Below, piece after piece: positions 45,712 through 53,308 of a DNA stretch of 64,000 nucleotides; position 1 is the first letter of the stretch, and each line of letters starts with the position of its first letter. Below the pieces are notes generated by a model, which saw only the letters and a program-made list of their open reading frames with translations, was not told where the DNA came from and did not search any database. Source of the stretch: Chitinophagaceae bacterium (lineage in GTDB: Bacteria > Bacteroidota > Bacteroidia > Chitinophagales > Chitinophagaceae); contig JADKKH010000004.1 in the NCBI GenBank assembly GCA_016720585.1, forward strand, positions 372,001 to 436,000. Reading direction: 5' to 3'. Made by a program: the position numbers and the translations under genes.

Positions 45712-46047
45712 ATGTATACTATAAAATTCAACTTTGAACAGAAAGGACTGGAACCGATAACTCTGCAGAATATTGAAGCAGGTCAATCGCTGCTGGAAGT
45801 TGCTTTAAATAATGATATTGAACTGCACCATAATTGCGGAGGCGTTTGTGCCTGCAGCACCTGTCACTTGTATGTAGATCGCGGCGCAGGTTTTCTGGAA
45901 GAATTAAGTGACAAGGAAGAAGATTTTATTGACCGGGCTGTGAGTCCCAGGCTAAGTTCCCGTTTAGGGTGTCAATGCCTGTTGAATGAAGGAAGTGGTG
46001 AAGTAGAAGTAACTTTACCTGATCAAACACAATTTTTAGGGGAATAA
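45712..46047 (+). CDS. Adrenodoxin-type 2Fe-2S ferredoxin
   Basis: A 111-residue protein from the ATG at 45712; a GTG lies six bases upstream. The cluster ligands are visible: NCGGVCACSTC (first, third and fourth Cys in the C-x5-C-x2-C pattern) and later LGCQC. The surrounding fold (YTIKFNFEQKGLEPITLQNI and VEVTLPDQTQF) is the adrenodoxin/ISC-type ferredoxin. It may donate electrons to iron-sulfur assembly. The iscX gene follows 87 bases later, which supports that, although no IscS or IscU is present. Confidence 0.85.
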   Translation: MYTIKFNFEQKGLEPITLQNIEAGQSLLEVALNNDIELHHNCGGVCACSTCHLYVDRGAGFLEELSDKEEDFIDRAVSPRLSSRLGCQCLLNEGSGEVEVTLPDQTQFLGE

Positions 46048-46134
46048 AATAATTGTGAAATCTGAAAACGTATCCGGGATTCAGTATTGAATCTTTTTTA
46101 TTTTTCTCGATTTCACACTTTCAAATTTCAAATT

Positions 46135-46392
46135 ATGGCACATTTTGAACCACCCATAAACTGGGCCGACCATGAAGACATAGCACAGAAACTGTACGAG
46201 CGTTTTGGTGATGAATTTACAGAAGGCAAAATTTACCGGATCCGCTTTACTGATTTGCTGGAATGGATTTTACAGATTCCGGGATTTACCGGGCTGAGAG
46301 AACAAAGTACCGAAGGACACCTGGAAATGATACAGAGTGCCTGGGTGTACGAATGGCGGGATAATCAACCCGCTTCTGGGAAAGGGGAATAA
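46135..46392 (+). CDS. iscX: IscX-like Fe-S assembly regulator
   Basis: An 85-residue protein, taken from the ATG at 46135 (MAHFEPPINWADHEDIAQKL). The IscX winged-helix is plain: WADHEDIAQKLYERFGD, IRFTDLLEWILQIPGF and HLEMIQSAWVYEWR. In E. coli IscX binds IscS and iron and adjusts cysteine desulfurase in Fe-S assembly. Here the gene sits directly behind an adrenodoxin-type ferredoxin, which mimics the fdx-iscX end of the isc operon, but the other isc genes are missing from the window. Confidence 0.9.
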   Translation: MAHFEPPINWADHEDIAQKLYERFGDEFTEGKIYRIRFTDLLEWILQIPGFTGLREQSTEGHLEMIQSAWVYEWRDNQPASGKGE

Positions 46393-46470
46393 ATAGAGTT
46401 ATATTTTTGTGATGAGTTTGATTTGTTTTACTAAACTATAAAATACTCCGCCTGAGGCGTAGAATGCAGC

Positions 46471-46992
46471 ATGAATGTTCTCGAACTTTTCAAGAAGATT
46501 ACGACTTTCATCTTTGATGTGGATGGCGTATTGACCGATGGGACAGTGCTGGTTCTTGACAACGGGCTGCAGGCCCGGCGTATGAATATTAAAGATGGGT
46601 TTGCATTGCAAATGGCCATTAAAAACGGATACCGGGTACTGATCGTTTCGGGGGGCCATTCACCCCAGGTAACAAACCGGTTAGAAAAACTGGGGATAAC
46701 GGATGTACATATGTCCGTGGCCGATAAGAAAGGATTTATTACCGCTTATCTCTTCGAAAATAAATTATTGGCAGAAGAGGTACTATACATGGCGGATGAT
46801 TTGCCTGACTTACCTGCTTTGTCCATTGTTGGGTTGCCCTGTTGCCCGGCTGATGCAGTGCATGAAGTAAAAGAATCCGTTAAATATATTTCACACCTGA
46901 ATGGTGGCTTTGCCTGTGTTAGGGATGTAATTGAAAAAGTGCTGAAACTGAATGACCATTGGGCCTACCGCGATGATGTAGCTTCGAAGTAA
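46471..46992 (+). CDS. KdsC-like HAD phosphatase
   Basis: A 173-residue HAD-superfamily phosphatase without cap domain. It has FDVDGVLTDGT (nucleophile Asp16 and Asp18), VLIVSGGHSP, DKKGFITAYLFE, and MADDLPDLP. This is the KDO-8-phosphate phosphatase subfamily (C0), which forms tetramers and makes KDO for lipopolysaccharide. Members may also act on other sugar phosphates. It starts 78 bases after iscX. I treat the KdsC function as likely but not proved. Confidence 0.8.
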   Translation: MNVLELFKKITTFIFDVDGVLTDGTVLVLDNGLQARRMNIKDGFALQMAIKNGYRVLIVSGGHSPQVTNRLEKLGITDVHMSVADKKGFITAYLFENKLLAEEVLYMADDLPDLPALSIVGLPCCPADAVHEVKESVKYISHLNGGFACVRDVIEKVLKLNDHWAYRDDVASK

Positions 46993-47040
46993 CCGCAGCC
47001 GGTTCATTATTTTCTTTTTATCTTTCCCTAAATTTTATCC

Positions 47041-47973
47041 ATGAGATTGATTGCAGCCTTTTTAAAGCTGGTACGACTTCCCAATCTCTTTTTTATGGCA
47101 CTGACCCAGGTGCTTTTCCAGTTCTGTATTTATCATACCCTTTATAAAGACCAGATTCCGGCCGGTGACGGGGTACGGTTTGTTTTATTGGTATTGGCTT
47201 CCTTATTTATCGCTGCAGCCGGGTATATCATCAATGATTATTTTGATATAAATATCGATGAAGTAAATAAACCCGGTAAAATGGTTGTGGATAAGATCAT
47301 TCACCGCCGCTGGGCCATTGCCTGGCATTTTATGCTGAGTTCATCTGGAATTATTCTGACCCTATTGGCTTTACCTTTTTTAAAGCACTGGTATTTAATT
47401 CTGGCTAATATCCTTTGTGTGGTGCTACTGTGGTTTTATTCCACCAATTTTAAAAAGAGTTTATTGACCGGTAACCTGGTTATCTCACTTTTAACTGCCT
47501 GGACGATCCTGATCATCTTTTTTTCAAAATTTAATTTAGCGGATGCCATAGGGACAGGACATCCCGGCAATTCCAAATTCTTCAGGCTGGCGCTTCTGTA
47601 TGCAGGATTTGCTTTTATCATTTCTTTGATCCGGGAAGCTATTAAAGACATGGAAGATATGCCTGGAGATGCCAGGTATGGATGCCGTACCATGCCGGTC
47701 GTGTGGGGCGTAAATGTTACCAAAGTATATGTTGCAGTATGGTTGATTGTTTTAATGGCGGTGCTGGTCATTTTACAGGTATATGTTTTGCAATTCAACT
47801 GGTGGCTGGCGATTGCTTATAGTGTTCCGGCAATTATTTTCCCTCTCGGAATCATTTTATTCAAACTAAGAAAAAGCGAAACCACCGGACAATTTCACCG
47901 GTTGAGCATCCTGACAAAGCTGGTAATGCTTACCGGGATTCTATCCATGATATTTTTTTATTACTATCTATGA
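47041..47973 (+). CDS. UbiA-family prenyltransferase
   Basis: A 310-residue membrane protein of about nine transmembrane helices. The first aspartate-rich motif reads NDYFDINIDEVNKP and the second is in REAIKDMEDMPGDARYG. That pair, with the NxxxDxxxD pattern, is of the UbiA superfamily, with the EDMPGDA version resembling geranylgeranylglycerol-phosphate or protoheme/menaquinone-type transferases. The product could be a menaquinone intermediate or another prenylated lipid. Its stop overlaps the start of maf by four bases, so the pair is co-translated. TAAATTTT at 47029-47036 ends four bases before the ATG. Confidence 0.8.
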   Translation: MRLIAAFLKLVRLPNLFFMALTQVLFQFCIYHTLYKDQIPAGDGVRFVLLVLASLFIAAAGYIINDYFDINIDEVNKPGKMVVDKIIHRRWAIAWHFMLSSSGIILTLLALPFLKHWYLILANILCVVLLWFYSTNFKKSLLTGNLVISLLTAWTILIIFFSKFNLADAIGTGHPGNSKFFRLALLYAGFAFIISLIREAIKDMEDMPGDARYGCRTMPVVWGVNVTKVYVAVWLIVLMAVLVILQVYVLQFNWWLAIAYSVPAIIFPLGIILFKLRKSETTGQFHRLSILTKLVMLTGILSMIFFYYYL

Positions 47974-48536
47974 ACAAAATAATTCTCGCTTCGCAATCTC
48001 CCCGCCGTAAACAGTTGCTTGAATGGGCAGAAGTGCCTTTTGAAATCGATGTGAAGGAAACGGATGAACGTTTTCCTCCCGGATTGACCCCAGAAGAAAT
48101 AGCCATTTACATTGCCAGAAACAAAGCTATTGCGGTGCAGATACAACGCAGCACTGACCAGGTGGTATTAGCTGCTGATACGATCGTGGTACTGGGCGAA
48201 AATATCATAGGCAAGCCCGTTCACCGGGAAGATGCCGTAAGCATTTTGCTGGCATTGTCGGGTGAAAAACATAAGGTGATCACAGGGGTTGTTATTCGTA
48301 AAGGAGATCAGGAAATTGCCTTTGCCGACACAACTGAAGTTGAATTTCATAACATTTCCGTTACTGAAATCGAATTCTATGTTGACAAATATAAACCCTA
48401 CGACAAAGCCGGAGCATATGCCATACAGGAATGGATCGGCGTTGTGGGAATAAAATCTATCCACGGCGACTTTTATAATGTCATGGGATTGCCCGTAAGC
48501 CGGGTAGTGAGGGAATTAGCACGACTTAATAGTTAA
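47970..48536 (+). CDS. maf: Maf-family nucleotide pyrophosphatase
   Basis: A 188-residue protein with the Maf signature: ILASQSPRRKQLLEWAEVPF (SPRR), ETDERFPPGLTPEE, VVLAADTIVVLGENIIGKP, and the catalytic YVDKYKPYDKAGAYAIQEW loop. Maf proteins hydrolyse non-canonical nucleoside triphosphates (dTTP/UTP or m7GTP subgroups) and may restrain septum formation. The YDKAGAYAIQE motif is that of the YhdE (dTTP/UTP) subgroup. It overlaps the UbiA gene upstream. Confidence 0.9.
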   Translation: MNKIILASQSPRRKQLLEWAEVPFEIDVKETDERFPPGLTPEEIAIYIARNKAIAVQIQRSTDQVVLAADTIVVLGENIIGKPVHREDAVSILLALSGEKHKVITGVVIRKGDQEIAFADTTEVEFHNISVTEIEFYVDKYKPYDKAGAYAIQEWIGVVGIKSIHGDFYNVMGLPVSRVVRELARLNS

Positions 48537-48612
48537 GAAGAATTACCGGTAAGTGGTATTGTCATTTTCTGCTGACTTTACTAACTTGATTCGCTAACGT
48601 AAGAATCCTGCA

Positions 48613-49914
48613 ATGACCGAACGGCTGCTGCATTTTATATGGCAATTTCAATATTTCAATAAAGGTGAACTTGCTACAACGGATGGTGAAACGGTTCAGG
48701 TTCTATTCCCGGGTCAATACAATACGAACCAGGGTCCTGATTTCTCCGATGCAAAGATTAGGATTGGCAAAACCACCTGGGCAGGAACAGTGGAACTGCA
48801 CATAAAAACAACTGATTGGGCAAAACATAATCATCAACTTGATAAAAATTATAATAATGTAATCCTGCATGTGGTTTGGGAAGATGATAGTGGCCTTAAG
48901 CCAACAGCAATAAGATATGTTCCGGATAAAAAACTAGAGCCAGGAACTGTTGTCCCGATTTTGGAATTAAAGGACCGGGTGTCAAAAATATTATTGCAGC
49001 GATATGAAGAATGGATGAATTCCGGTTCATTTATTCCCTGTGAGAAAACCATCCATAGGGTCGGGGAGTTAACCTGGAATAGCTGGAAGGACCGGTTGTT
49101 GATAGAACGGCTGCTGCGAAAAGCCCGGATTATTGAAAATTATTTAACGCATAATAAACATCATTGGGAAGAAATATTCTGGTGGATGCTTTCCAGAAAT
49201 TTCGGCATGAAAGTAAATGCCGATGCCTTTGAGGCTATGGCTAAGTCAATACCAATAATTGTATTAGCGAAACATAAAAACCAGTTACACCAGGTAGAAG
49301 CATTATTATTGGGACAGGCTGGTTTGCTGGAAGGGAAGTTTACTGATGACTACCCGGTCATTCTGCAAAAAGAATATAAATTCTATAAAAATAAATATCA
49401 ATTAAAACCAACAAATAGCACCGTTTTCTTTCTCAGGATGCGACCAGGAAATTTTCCGACCATCCGGTTGGCTCAATTGGCGATGCTGGTCCATCAGTCC
49501 ACGCATTTATTCTCAAAAATTAAAGAAGCCAATAGTATAAAAGATATTAAAGAATGGTTTGATGTAACGGCCAATGATTACTGGCATTATCATTACCGCT
49601 TTGATGAAACAGCTTCTTTTAAAAAGAAAACGCTGGGTGCTGCCATAATCGATAATATTATCATCAACACGGTTGCTCCTTTTTTATTCGCTTATGGTAA
49701 TTATCACAATGAACATACCTATAAAGAGAAAGCATTGAAATGGCTGGAGAAAATTTCCGCTGAAAATAACCACATCACAAAAGGGTTTCAGAAACTGGGA
49801 GCTAAAAATATAAATGCGATTGATTCGCAGTCATTACTTGAATTGAAGAATGAATATTGTAATACAAAGAGATGTCTTGAATGCGGGGTTGGTTATGTCC
49901 TGTTAAAAACTTAG
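48613..49914 (+). CDS. DUF2851-family protein
   Basis: A 433-residue soluble protein with the DUF2851 start: MTERLLHFIWQFQYFNKGEL, VLFPGQYNTNQGPDFSDAKI, TVELHIKTTDWAKHNH and VILHVVWEDD. The first part forms a nuclease-like fold with a conserved GPDFxxA motif and an H-x-K pair that recalls PD-(D/E)XK enzymes; whether it cuts DNA is untested. The C-terminus has CNTKRCLECGVGY, a possible metal site. It is convergent with the osmC-like gene and overlaps it by four bases. Confidence 0.8.
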   Translation: MTERLLHFIWQFQYFNKGELATTDGETVQVLFPGQYNTNQGPDFSDAKIRIGKTTWAGTVELHIKTTDWAKHNHQLDKNYNNVILHVVWEDDSGLKPTAIRYVPDKKLEPGTVVPILELKDRVSKILLQRYEEWMNSGSFIPCEKTIHRVGELTWNSWKDRLLIERLLRKARIIENYLTHNKHHWEEIFWWMLSRNFGMKVNADAFEAMAKSIPIIVLAKHKNQLHQVEALLLGQAGLLEGKFTDDYPVILQKEYKFYKNKYQLKPTNSTVFFLRMRPGNFPTIRLAQLAMLVHQSTHLFSKIKEANSIKDIKEWFDVTANDYWHYHYRFDETASFKKKTLGAAIIDNIIINTVAPFLFAYGNYHNEHTYKEKALKWLEKISAENNHITKGFQKLGAKNINAIDSQSLLELKNEYCNTKRCLECGVGYVLLKT

Positions 49915-50330
49915 CTCCAGCCACCCCAATCCACCTTCACCTCAATATCAGGATGAATACTTTTCATCACTGGGCAGGTATTACCCGTATTTTTCAAAAT
50001 AATCTTATCCTTCTCATCTATATCTTTTAGTGTATCAGGTATGTGAAAAGTCAATTCTATACCCCCCACCCGGCGGGGGTCAGGCTTCATAATTTTCAGT
50101 ACATCGATCTTTACATCGTTCAGGTCAAAGCCCATCGTCCGCGCTTTGATACCCATAACAGTAATCATACAGGTAGCCAGGCTGGTTGCCATCAGGTCAG
50201 TCGGGGAGAATCGTTCCCCTTTTCCATTATTATCTGTCGGCGCATCTGTTTCAAAATAATTACCGCTTTTAAGGTGGGTACAGGTGGTTCGTAAATCGCC
50301 ATTATAAACTACGGTGGAAGTCATTATCAA
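49911..50330 (-). CDS. OsmC-family peroxiredoxin-like protein
   Basis: A 139-residue OsmC/Ohr-fold protein. It has the domain layout STVVYNGDLRTTCTHLKSGN, the FSPTDLMATSLATCMITVMG helix with Cys in ATCMIT, and the second Cys region NTGNTCPVMKSIHPDIEV. The two cysteines suit thiol-dependent peroxidase activity on organic hydroperoxides, as for OsmC or Ohr. Single gene. The AT-rich leader has TAAATTTA near the start. Confidence 0.85.
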   Translation of the reverse strand: MIMTSTVVYNGDLRTTCTHLKSGNYFETDAPTDNNGKGERFSPTDLMATSLATCMITVMGIKARTMGFDLNDVKIDVLKIMKPDPRRVGGIELTFHIPDTLKDIDEKDKIILKNTGNTCPVMKSIHPDIEVKVDWGGWS

Positions 50331-50449
50331 TATTTTGCCCTAAATTTACGTTATTAAGTAGGAGTAAAAAGTTGATTAATAGGAAGCCGGTAAAAGGCAT
50401 GCTCTTTAACGCTTTTTCTCATTTAATCTGTCAGCTAAAAAGTATCTCC

Positions 50450-51259
50450 GTGAAGAAACTAAGCCTCACTGTATTATTATCCATGATTGTTGTTGTAATA
50501 ACTGCACAGGATACCACCAGTCGCAAATCCCCGAAAGACGATAAAAAAAATTCCCGCCGTCAAAAGGTGAGTAACCTGATAAAACAGGCGGAGGAAGGTT
50601 TGCTGATCTACCAGAAGCAAAGTGTATTTGGTATTCAGGGCCGGACAAATGGGTATGGTGTTTTTTATGAGCTTGGGCGGATGAAGACCAATCGTAAAAC
50701 AGCTATTTACCGGATTGATATTACGGAAATCAAACACCTGAAAGAAGAAAAATCGTCCACGGGCGGAATTTTCTTTGGCAACCCTTTTATTTATGGGAAG
50801 ATTAATAATTTTTACCAGGTTACTTTGGGTTTTGGTCAACAACATATCCTCGGACAAAAAGGCAATAAGAATGGTGTAGCTGTTTCAGTAGTGGGCAATG
50901 CGGGTCTGGCTTTGGGCTTACTAAGGCCTTATTACCTCGAAATACTGGACCCGGTTGGGGGCACTAATAAAACCATCAAGTATTCTGAAGCTGACAGGCT
51001 TATATTTTTAGACGGGCCATCCATTGTTGGCTCGGCAGGATTTGGAAAAGGCTGGAATGAGTTAAAAGTCAAACCGGGTGGGTTTGCAAAAACGGCACTT
51101 CGGTTTGATTATGGAAGGTTTAATGAAGTTGTTTCAGGTATAGAGATTGGGCTTAGCGTAGAATTTTATGGTTCCAAAATACCCATAATGGCAGATCAGA
51201 AAGAAAAACAGATGTTCTTCCAGGGATACATCGCGCTCTTGTTTGGAAGGCGTAAATAA
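50450..51259 (+). CDS. Secreted hypothetical protein upstream of lipA
   Basis: The frame is open from a TTG at 50372, with AGGAG seven bases before it, and an ATG at 50399; I prefer the GTG at 50450, which gives a typical signal peptide VKKLSLTVLLSMIVVVITAQ. The mature protein (about 245 residues) is rich in glycine and aromatic strands (VFGIQGRTNGYGVFYELGRM, FYQVTLGFGQQHILGQKGN) and ends GYIALLFGRRK, which fits a small outer-membrane beta barrel. I recognise no named family. It lies directly before lipA, whose promoter overlaps its 3' end, so the two are not necessarily in one transcript. Confidence 0.65.
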   Translation: MKKLSLTVLLSMIVVVITAQDTTSRKSPKDDKKNSRRQKVSNLIKQAEEGLLIYQKQSVFGIQGRTNGYGVFYELGRMKTNRKTAIYRIDITEIKHLKEEKSSTGGIFFGNPFIYGKINNFYQVTLGFGQQHILGQKGNKNGVAVSVVGNAGLALGLLRPYYLEILDPVGGTNKTIKYSEADRLIFLDGPSIVGSAGFGKGWNELKVKPGGFAKTALRFDYGRFNEVVSGIEIGLSVEFYGSKIPIMADQKEKQMFFQGYIALLFGRRK

Positions 51260-51273
51260 TGACCGTATTTTTG
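51242..51273 (+). promoter_or_regulatory. lipA promoter with the -7 box four bases from the ATG
   Basis: TTTG (51242-51245), a 20-base spacer, and TATTTTTG (51266-51273) form a perfect Bacteroidota promoter. The start codon is at 51278. The promoter lies inside the last codons of the upstream gene. Confidence 0.6.
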
Positions 51274-51277
51274 CCGG

Positions 51278-52219
51278 ATGATTGAACTTCCCGTCGTTCC
51301 GGAAATCAGCGAGAAGGAAAATAGAATTAAAAAACCTGATTGGCTCCGGGTCAAACTTCCCATTGGCGAAAGCTATAAGCATGTCCGCACGCTTGTGGAC
51401 AATCATAAACTTCATACAATTTGCGAAAGCGGTAACTGTCCCAATATGGGAGAATGCTGGGGAGCCGGAACGGCCACTTTTATGATCCTGGGTAATGTGT
51501 GTACAAGGAGTTGCGGGTTTTGTTCTGTTGCAACCGGTAAACCTGAAGAAATAGATTGGGATGAGCCGCAGCGGGTAGCTGAAGCCATTTACCTGATGAA
51601 AGTAAAACATGCCGTCATTACTTCTGTTGACCGGGATGAATTGAACGATGGAGGCTCTGTCATCTGGAACAATACGATCAAAGCCGTTAAAGCCTTAAAC
51701 CCCGGTACAACGCTGGAAACATTAATACCGGATTTCAAAGGAAATAAAGAGGATATACAAAGAGTGATCGACGCAGCTCCGGAAGTGGTAAGCCATAATA
51801 TCGAAACCGTAGAAAGATTAACCCGGCAAGTACGTATTCAAGCTAAGTACTGGAGAAGTATGGAAGTGATCCGGACATTAAAAGCCGGAGGGATGAGAAC
51901 CAAGAGTGGCATCATGCTGGGTCTTGGAGAGGAAAAAGAAGAAGTGATTCAAACAATGAAAGACCTGCAGGCTTATGGTTGTGATGTGGTAACGATTGGT
52001 CAATACCTGCAACCAACCAAAAAACATTTATCTGTCAATCGCTTTGTACACCCCGATGAATTTGCTGAATACCGGGAGATTGGTTACAGTCTTGGGTTGG
52101 ATTATGTTGAAAGCGGTCCATTAGTTCGTTCTTCTTATCATAGCGAACGGCATGTTATTGCTGGATTGGGAAGGAAGGAGTGGGAGAACAGTCCACAGTC
52201 CACAGTCCACAGTCAATAG
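51278..52219 (+). CDS. lipA: Lipoyl synthase
   Basis: A 313-residue radical-SAM enzyme. The auxiliary cluster motif CESGNCPNMGEC and the radical-SAM motif CTRSCGFC are both intact, as are SVDRDELNDGGS, TLETLIPDFKGN and TIGQYLQPTKKHL. It inserts two sulfurs into octanoyl groups on E2 subunits, for example of pyruvate dehydrogenase, and pdhB is in this window. The tail SPQSTVHSQ is encoded by AGTCCAC repeats and is probably an addition of no function. The promoter abuts the start codon. Confidence 0.93.
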   Translation: MIELPVVPEISEKENRIKKPDWLRVKLPIGESYKHVRTLVDNHKLHTICESGNCPNMGECWGAGTATFMILGNVCTRSCGFCSVATGKPEEIDWDEPQRVAEAIYLMKVKHAVITSVDRDELNDGGSVIWNNTIKAVKALNPGTTLETLIPDFKGNKEDIQRVIDAAPEVVSHNIETVERLTRQVRIQAKYWRSMEVIRTLKAGGMRTKSGIMLGLGEEKEEVIQTMKDLQAYGCDVVTIGQYLQPTKKHLSVNRFVHPDEFAEYREIGYSLGLDYVESGPLVRSSYHSERHVIAGLGRKEWENSPQSTVHSQ

Positions 52220-52222
52220 TCC
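52190..52222 (+). repeat. AGTCCAC tandem repeat at the 3' end of lipA
   Basis: Three perfect copies of AGTCCAC (52190-52210) followed by degenerate copies to 52222. It supplies the last codons of lipA and its stop. The 7-base period changes frame from copy to copy, so it is an insertion into the coding end and not a coded repeat. Confidence 0.75.
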
Positions 52223-52227
52223 TTTTC

Positions 52228-53235
52228 ATGAAAAAGTCTATTTCTATATCAGGATTGTTTTTTATCGCAGGAATTTTTATCGCTGATTTTTCTTTTGGCC
52301 AGCTTACCTGGCAGAATGTTGATTCATTATACCAGCCGTTACCTGCTTCTGTTCATATTTACAAAACCACAGATCTGCTGGATGGCAAACCCAATATGGC
52401 TTATTATGTGGAAGCAGATCTGAAAGACAAAAGATTGGATTTTACAGTTGACACAACGTATCATCGGCGATTAACACCTTTAAAATTTTACGAAAAAAAT
52501 AACCAGCCTTTGCTGGTTGTAAATACAACATTTTTTTCATTTGCTACGAATCAGAATTTAAATGTGGTAATAAAAGACCGGAAACTGGTAGGTTATAACA
52601 TTCATACCATAAATGGAAGAGGGAAGGATACGTTTACTTATCGGCACCCGTTAGGCAGTGCCATTGGAATTTCGAAAAAAAGAGTGGCTGATATAGCTTG
52701 GATATTTACGGATTCTTTATCGGTAATGCCCCTGGCTTCACAAAATGTCTGGGAGCCTTTTAAAGACTCTTTTTCAAAGATTACTTTTGATTACATTAAT
52801 AAAAAAACTACTTTTTATCCGGTCCCTCATAAATCATCCATAAACTATCCCGCCTTTAATAAATGGAAAATGCAGACCGCCATTGGTGGTGGCCCTGTTC
52901 TTTTGCAATCTGGTGAAATACATATTTCAAATAATGAGGAACTGAAATTTGCCGGCAAAGCTATTGAGGACAAACATCCACGCACAGCCATGGGCTATAC
53001 AAAAGATAACAAGCTTATCATTTTAGTTATCCAGGGAAGATTTCCTGGTATTGCCGAAGGAGCCACATTAACACAGGAAGCGCAGATTTTTAAAGACCTC
53101 GGCTGTTGGGAGGCACTTAATCTGGATGGTGGTGGCAGCAGTTGTTTACTGGTAAATGGAAAAGAAACGATCAAAGTTTCTGATGCAACCGGACAACGGC
53201 CGGTGCCGGCTGTATTCATTATAAAAAATAAATAA
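52228..53235 (+). CDS. Exported phosphodiester glycosidase (NAGPA-like)
   Basis: A 335-residue protein from the ATG at 52228 (MKKSISISGLFFIAGIFIAD, signal peptide). It has the NAGPA domain: LLVVNTTFFSFATNQN, AIGGGPVLLQSGEI, HPRTAMGYTKDNKLIILVIQ, and ALNLDGGGSSCLLVNG. The NxxFF, R-x-A and NLDGGGSS motifs are the family hallmarks. The domain removes N-acetylglucosamine from phosphodiesters in animals; bacterial members act on teichoic acids or other polymers. It is 8 bases after lipA, separated by the AGTCCAC repeat. Confidence 0.85.
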   Translation: MKKSISISGLFFIAGIFIADFSFGQLTWQNVDSLYQPLPASVHIYKTTDLLDGKPNMAYYVEADLKDKRLDFTVDTTYHRRLTPLKFYEKNNQPLLVVNTTFFSFATNQNLNVVIKDRKLVGYNIHTINGRGKDTFTYRHPLGSAIGISKKRVADIAWIFTDSLSVMPLASQNVWEPFKDSFSKITFDYINKKTTFYPVPHKSSINYPAFNKWKMQTAIGGGPVLLQSGEIHISNNEELKFAGKAIEDKHPRTAMGYTKDNKLIILVIQGRFPGIAEGATLTQEAQIFKDLGCWEALNLDGGGSSCLLVNGKETIKVSDATGQRPVPAVFIIKNK

Positions 53236-53277
53236 GTTTTCAGCACATTCTGATAGTCCCAACCAGGTAGTACGCAC

Positions 53278-53291
53278 AACCCGAAACTCAA
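53278..53291 (+). repeat. Copy of dispersed 14-base repeat
   Basis: AACCCGAAACTCAA, identical to the minus-strand copy at 39656-39669. It continues with AACCCGTAACC, a degenerate second unit. Located in the gap between the glycosidase and the kinase. Confidence 0.4.
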
Positions 53292-53308
53292 AACCCGTAA
53301 CCACTTTA

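Noticed and set aside
46399..46659. Minus-strand ORF over the iscX/kdsC junction
   Set aside because: Overlaps the KdsC-like N-terminus, whose catalytic motifs are intact.
51134..51610. 158-residue minus-strand ORF over lipA
   Set aside because: Antisense to the lipoyl synthase gene, no domain visible.
52190..52222. Could the AGTCCAC units be a CRISPR array?
   Set aside because: Units are 7 bases and directly adjacent, with no spacers; no cas genes are present.
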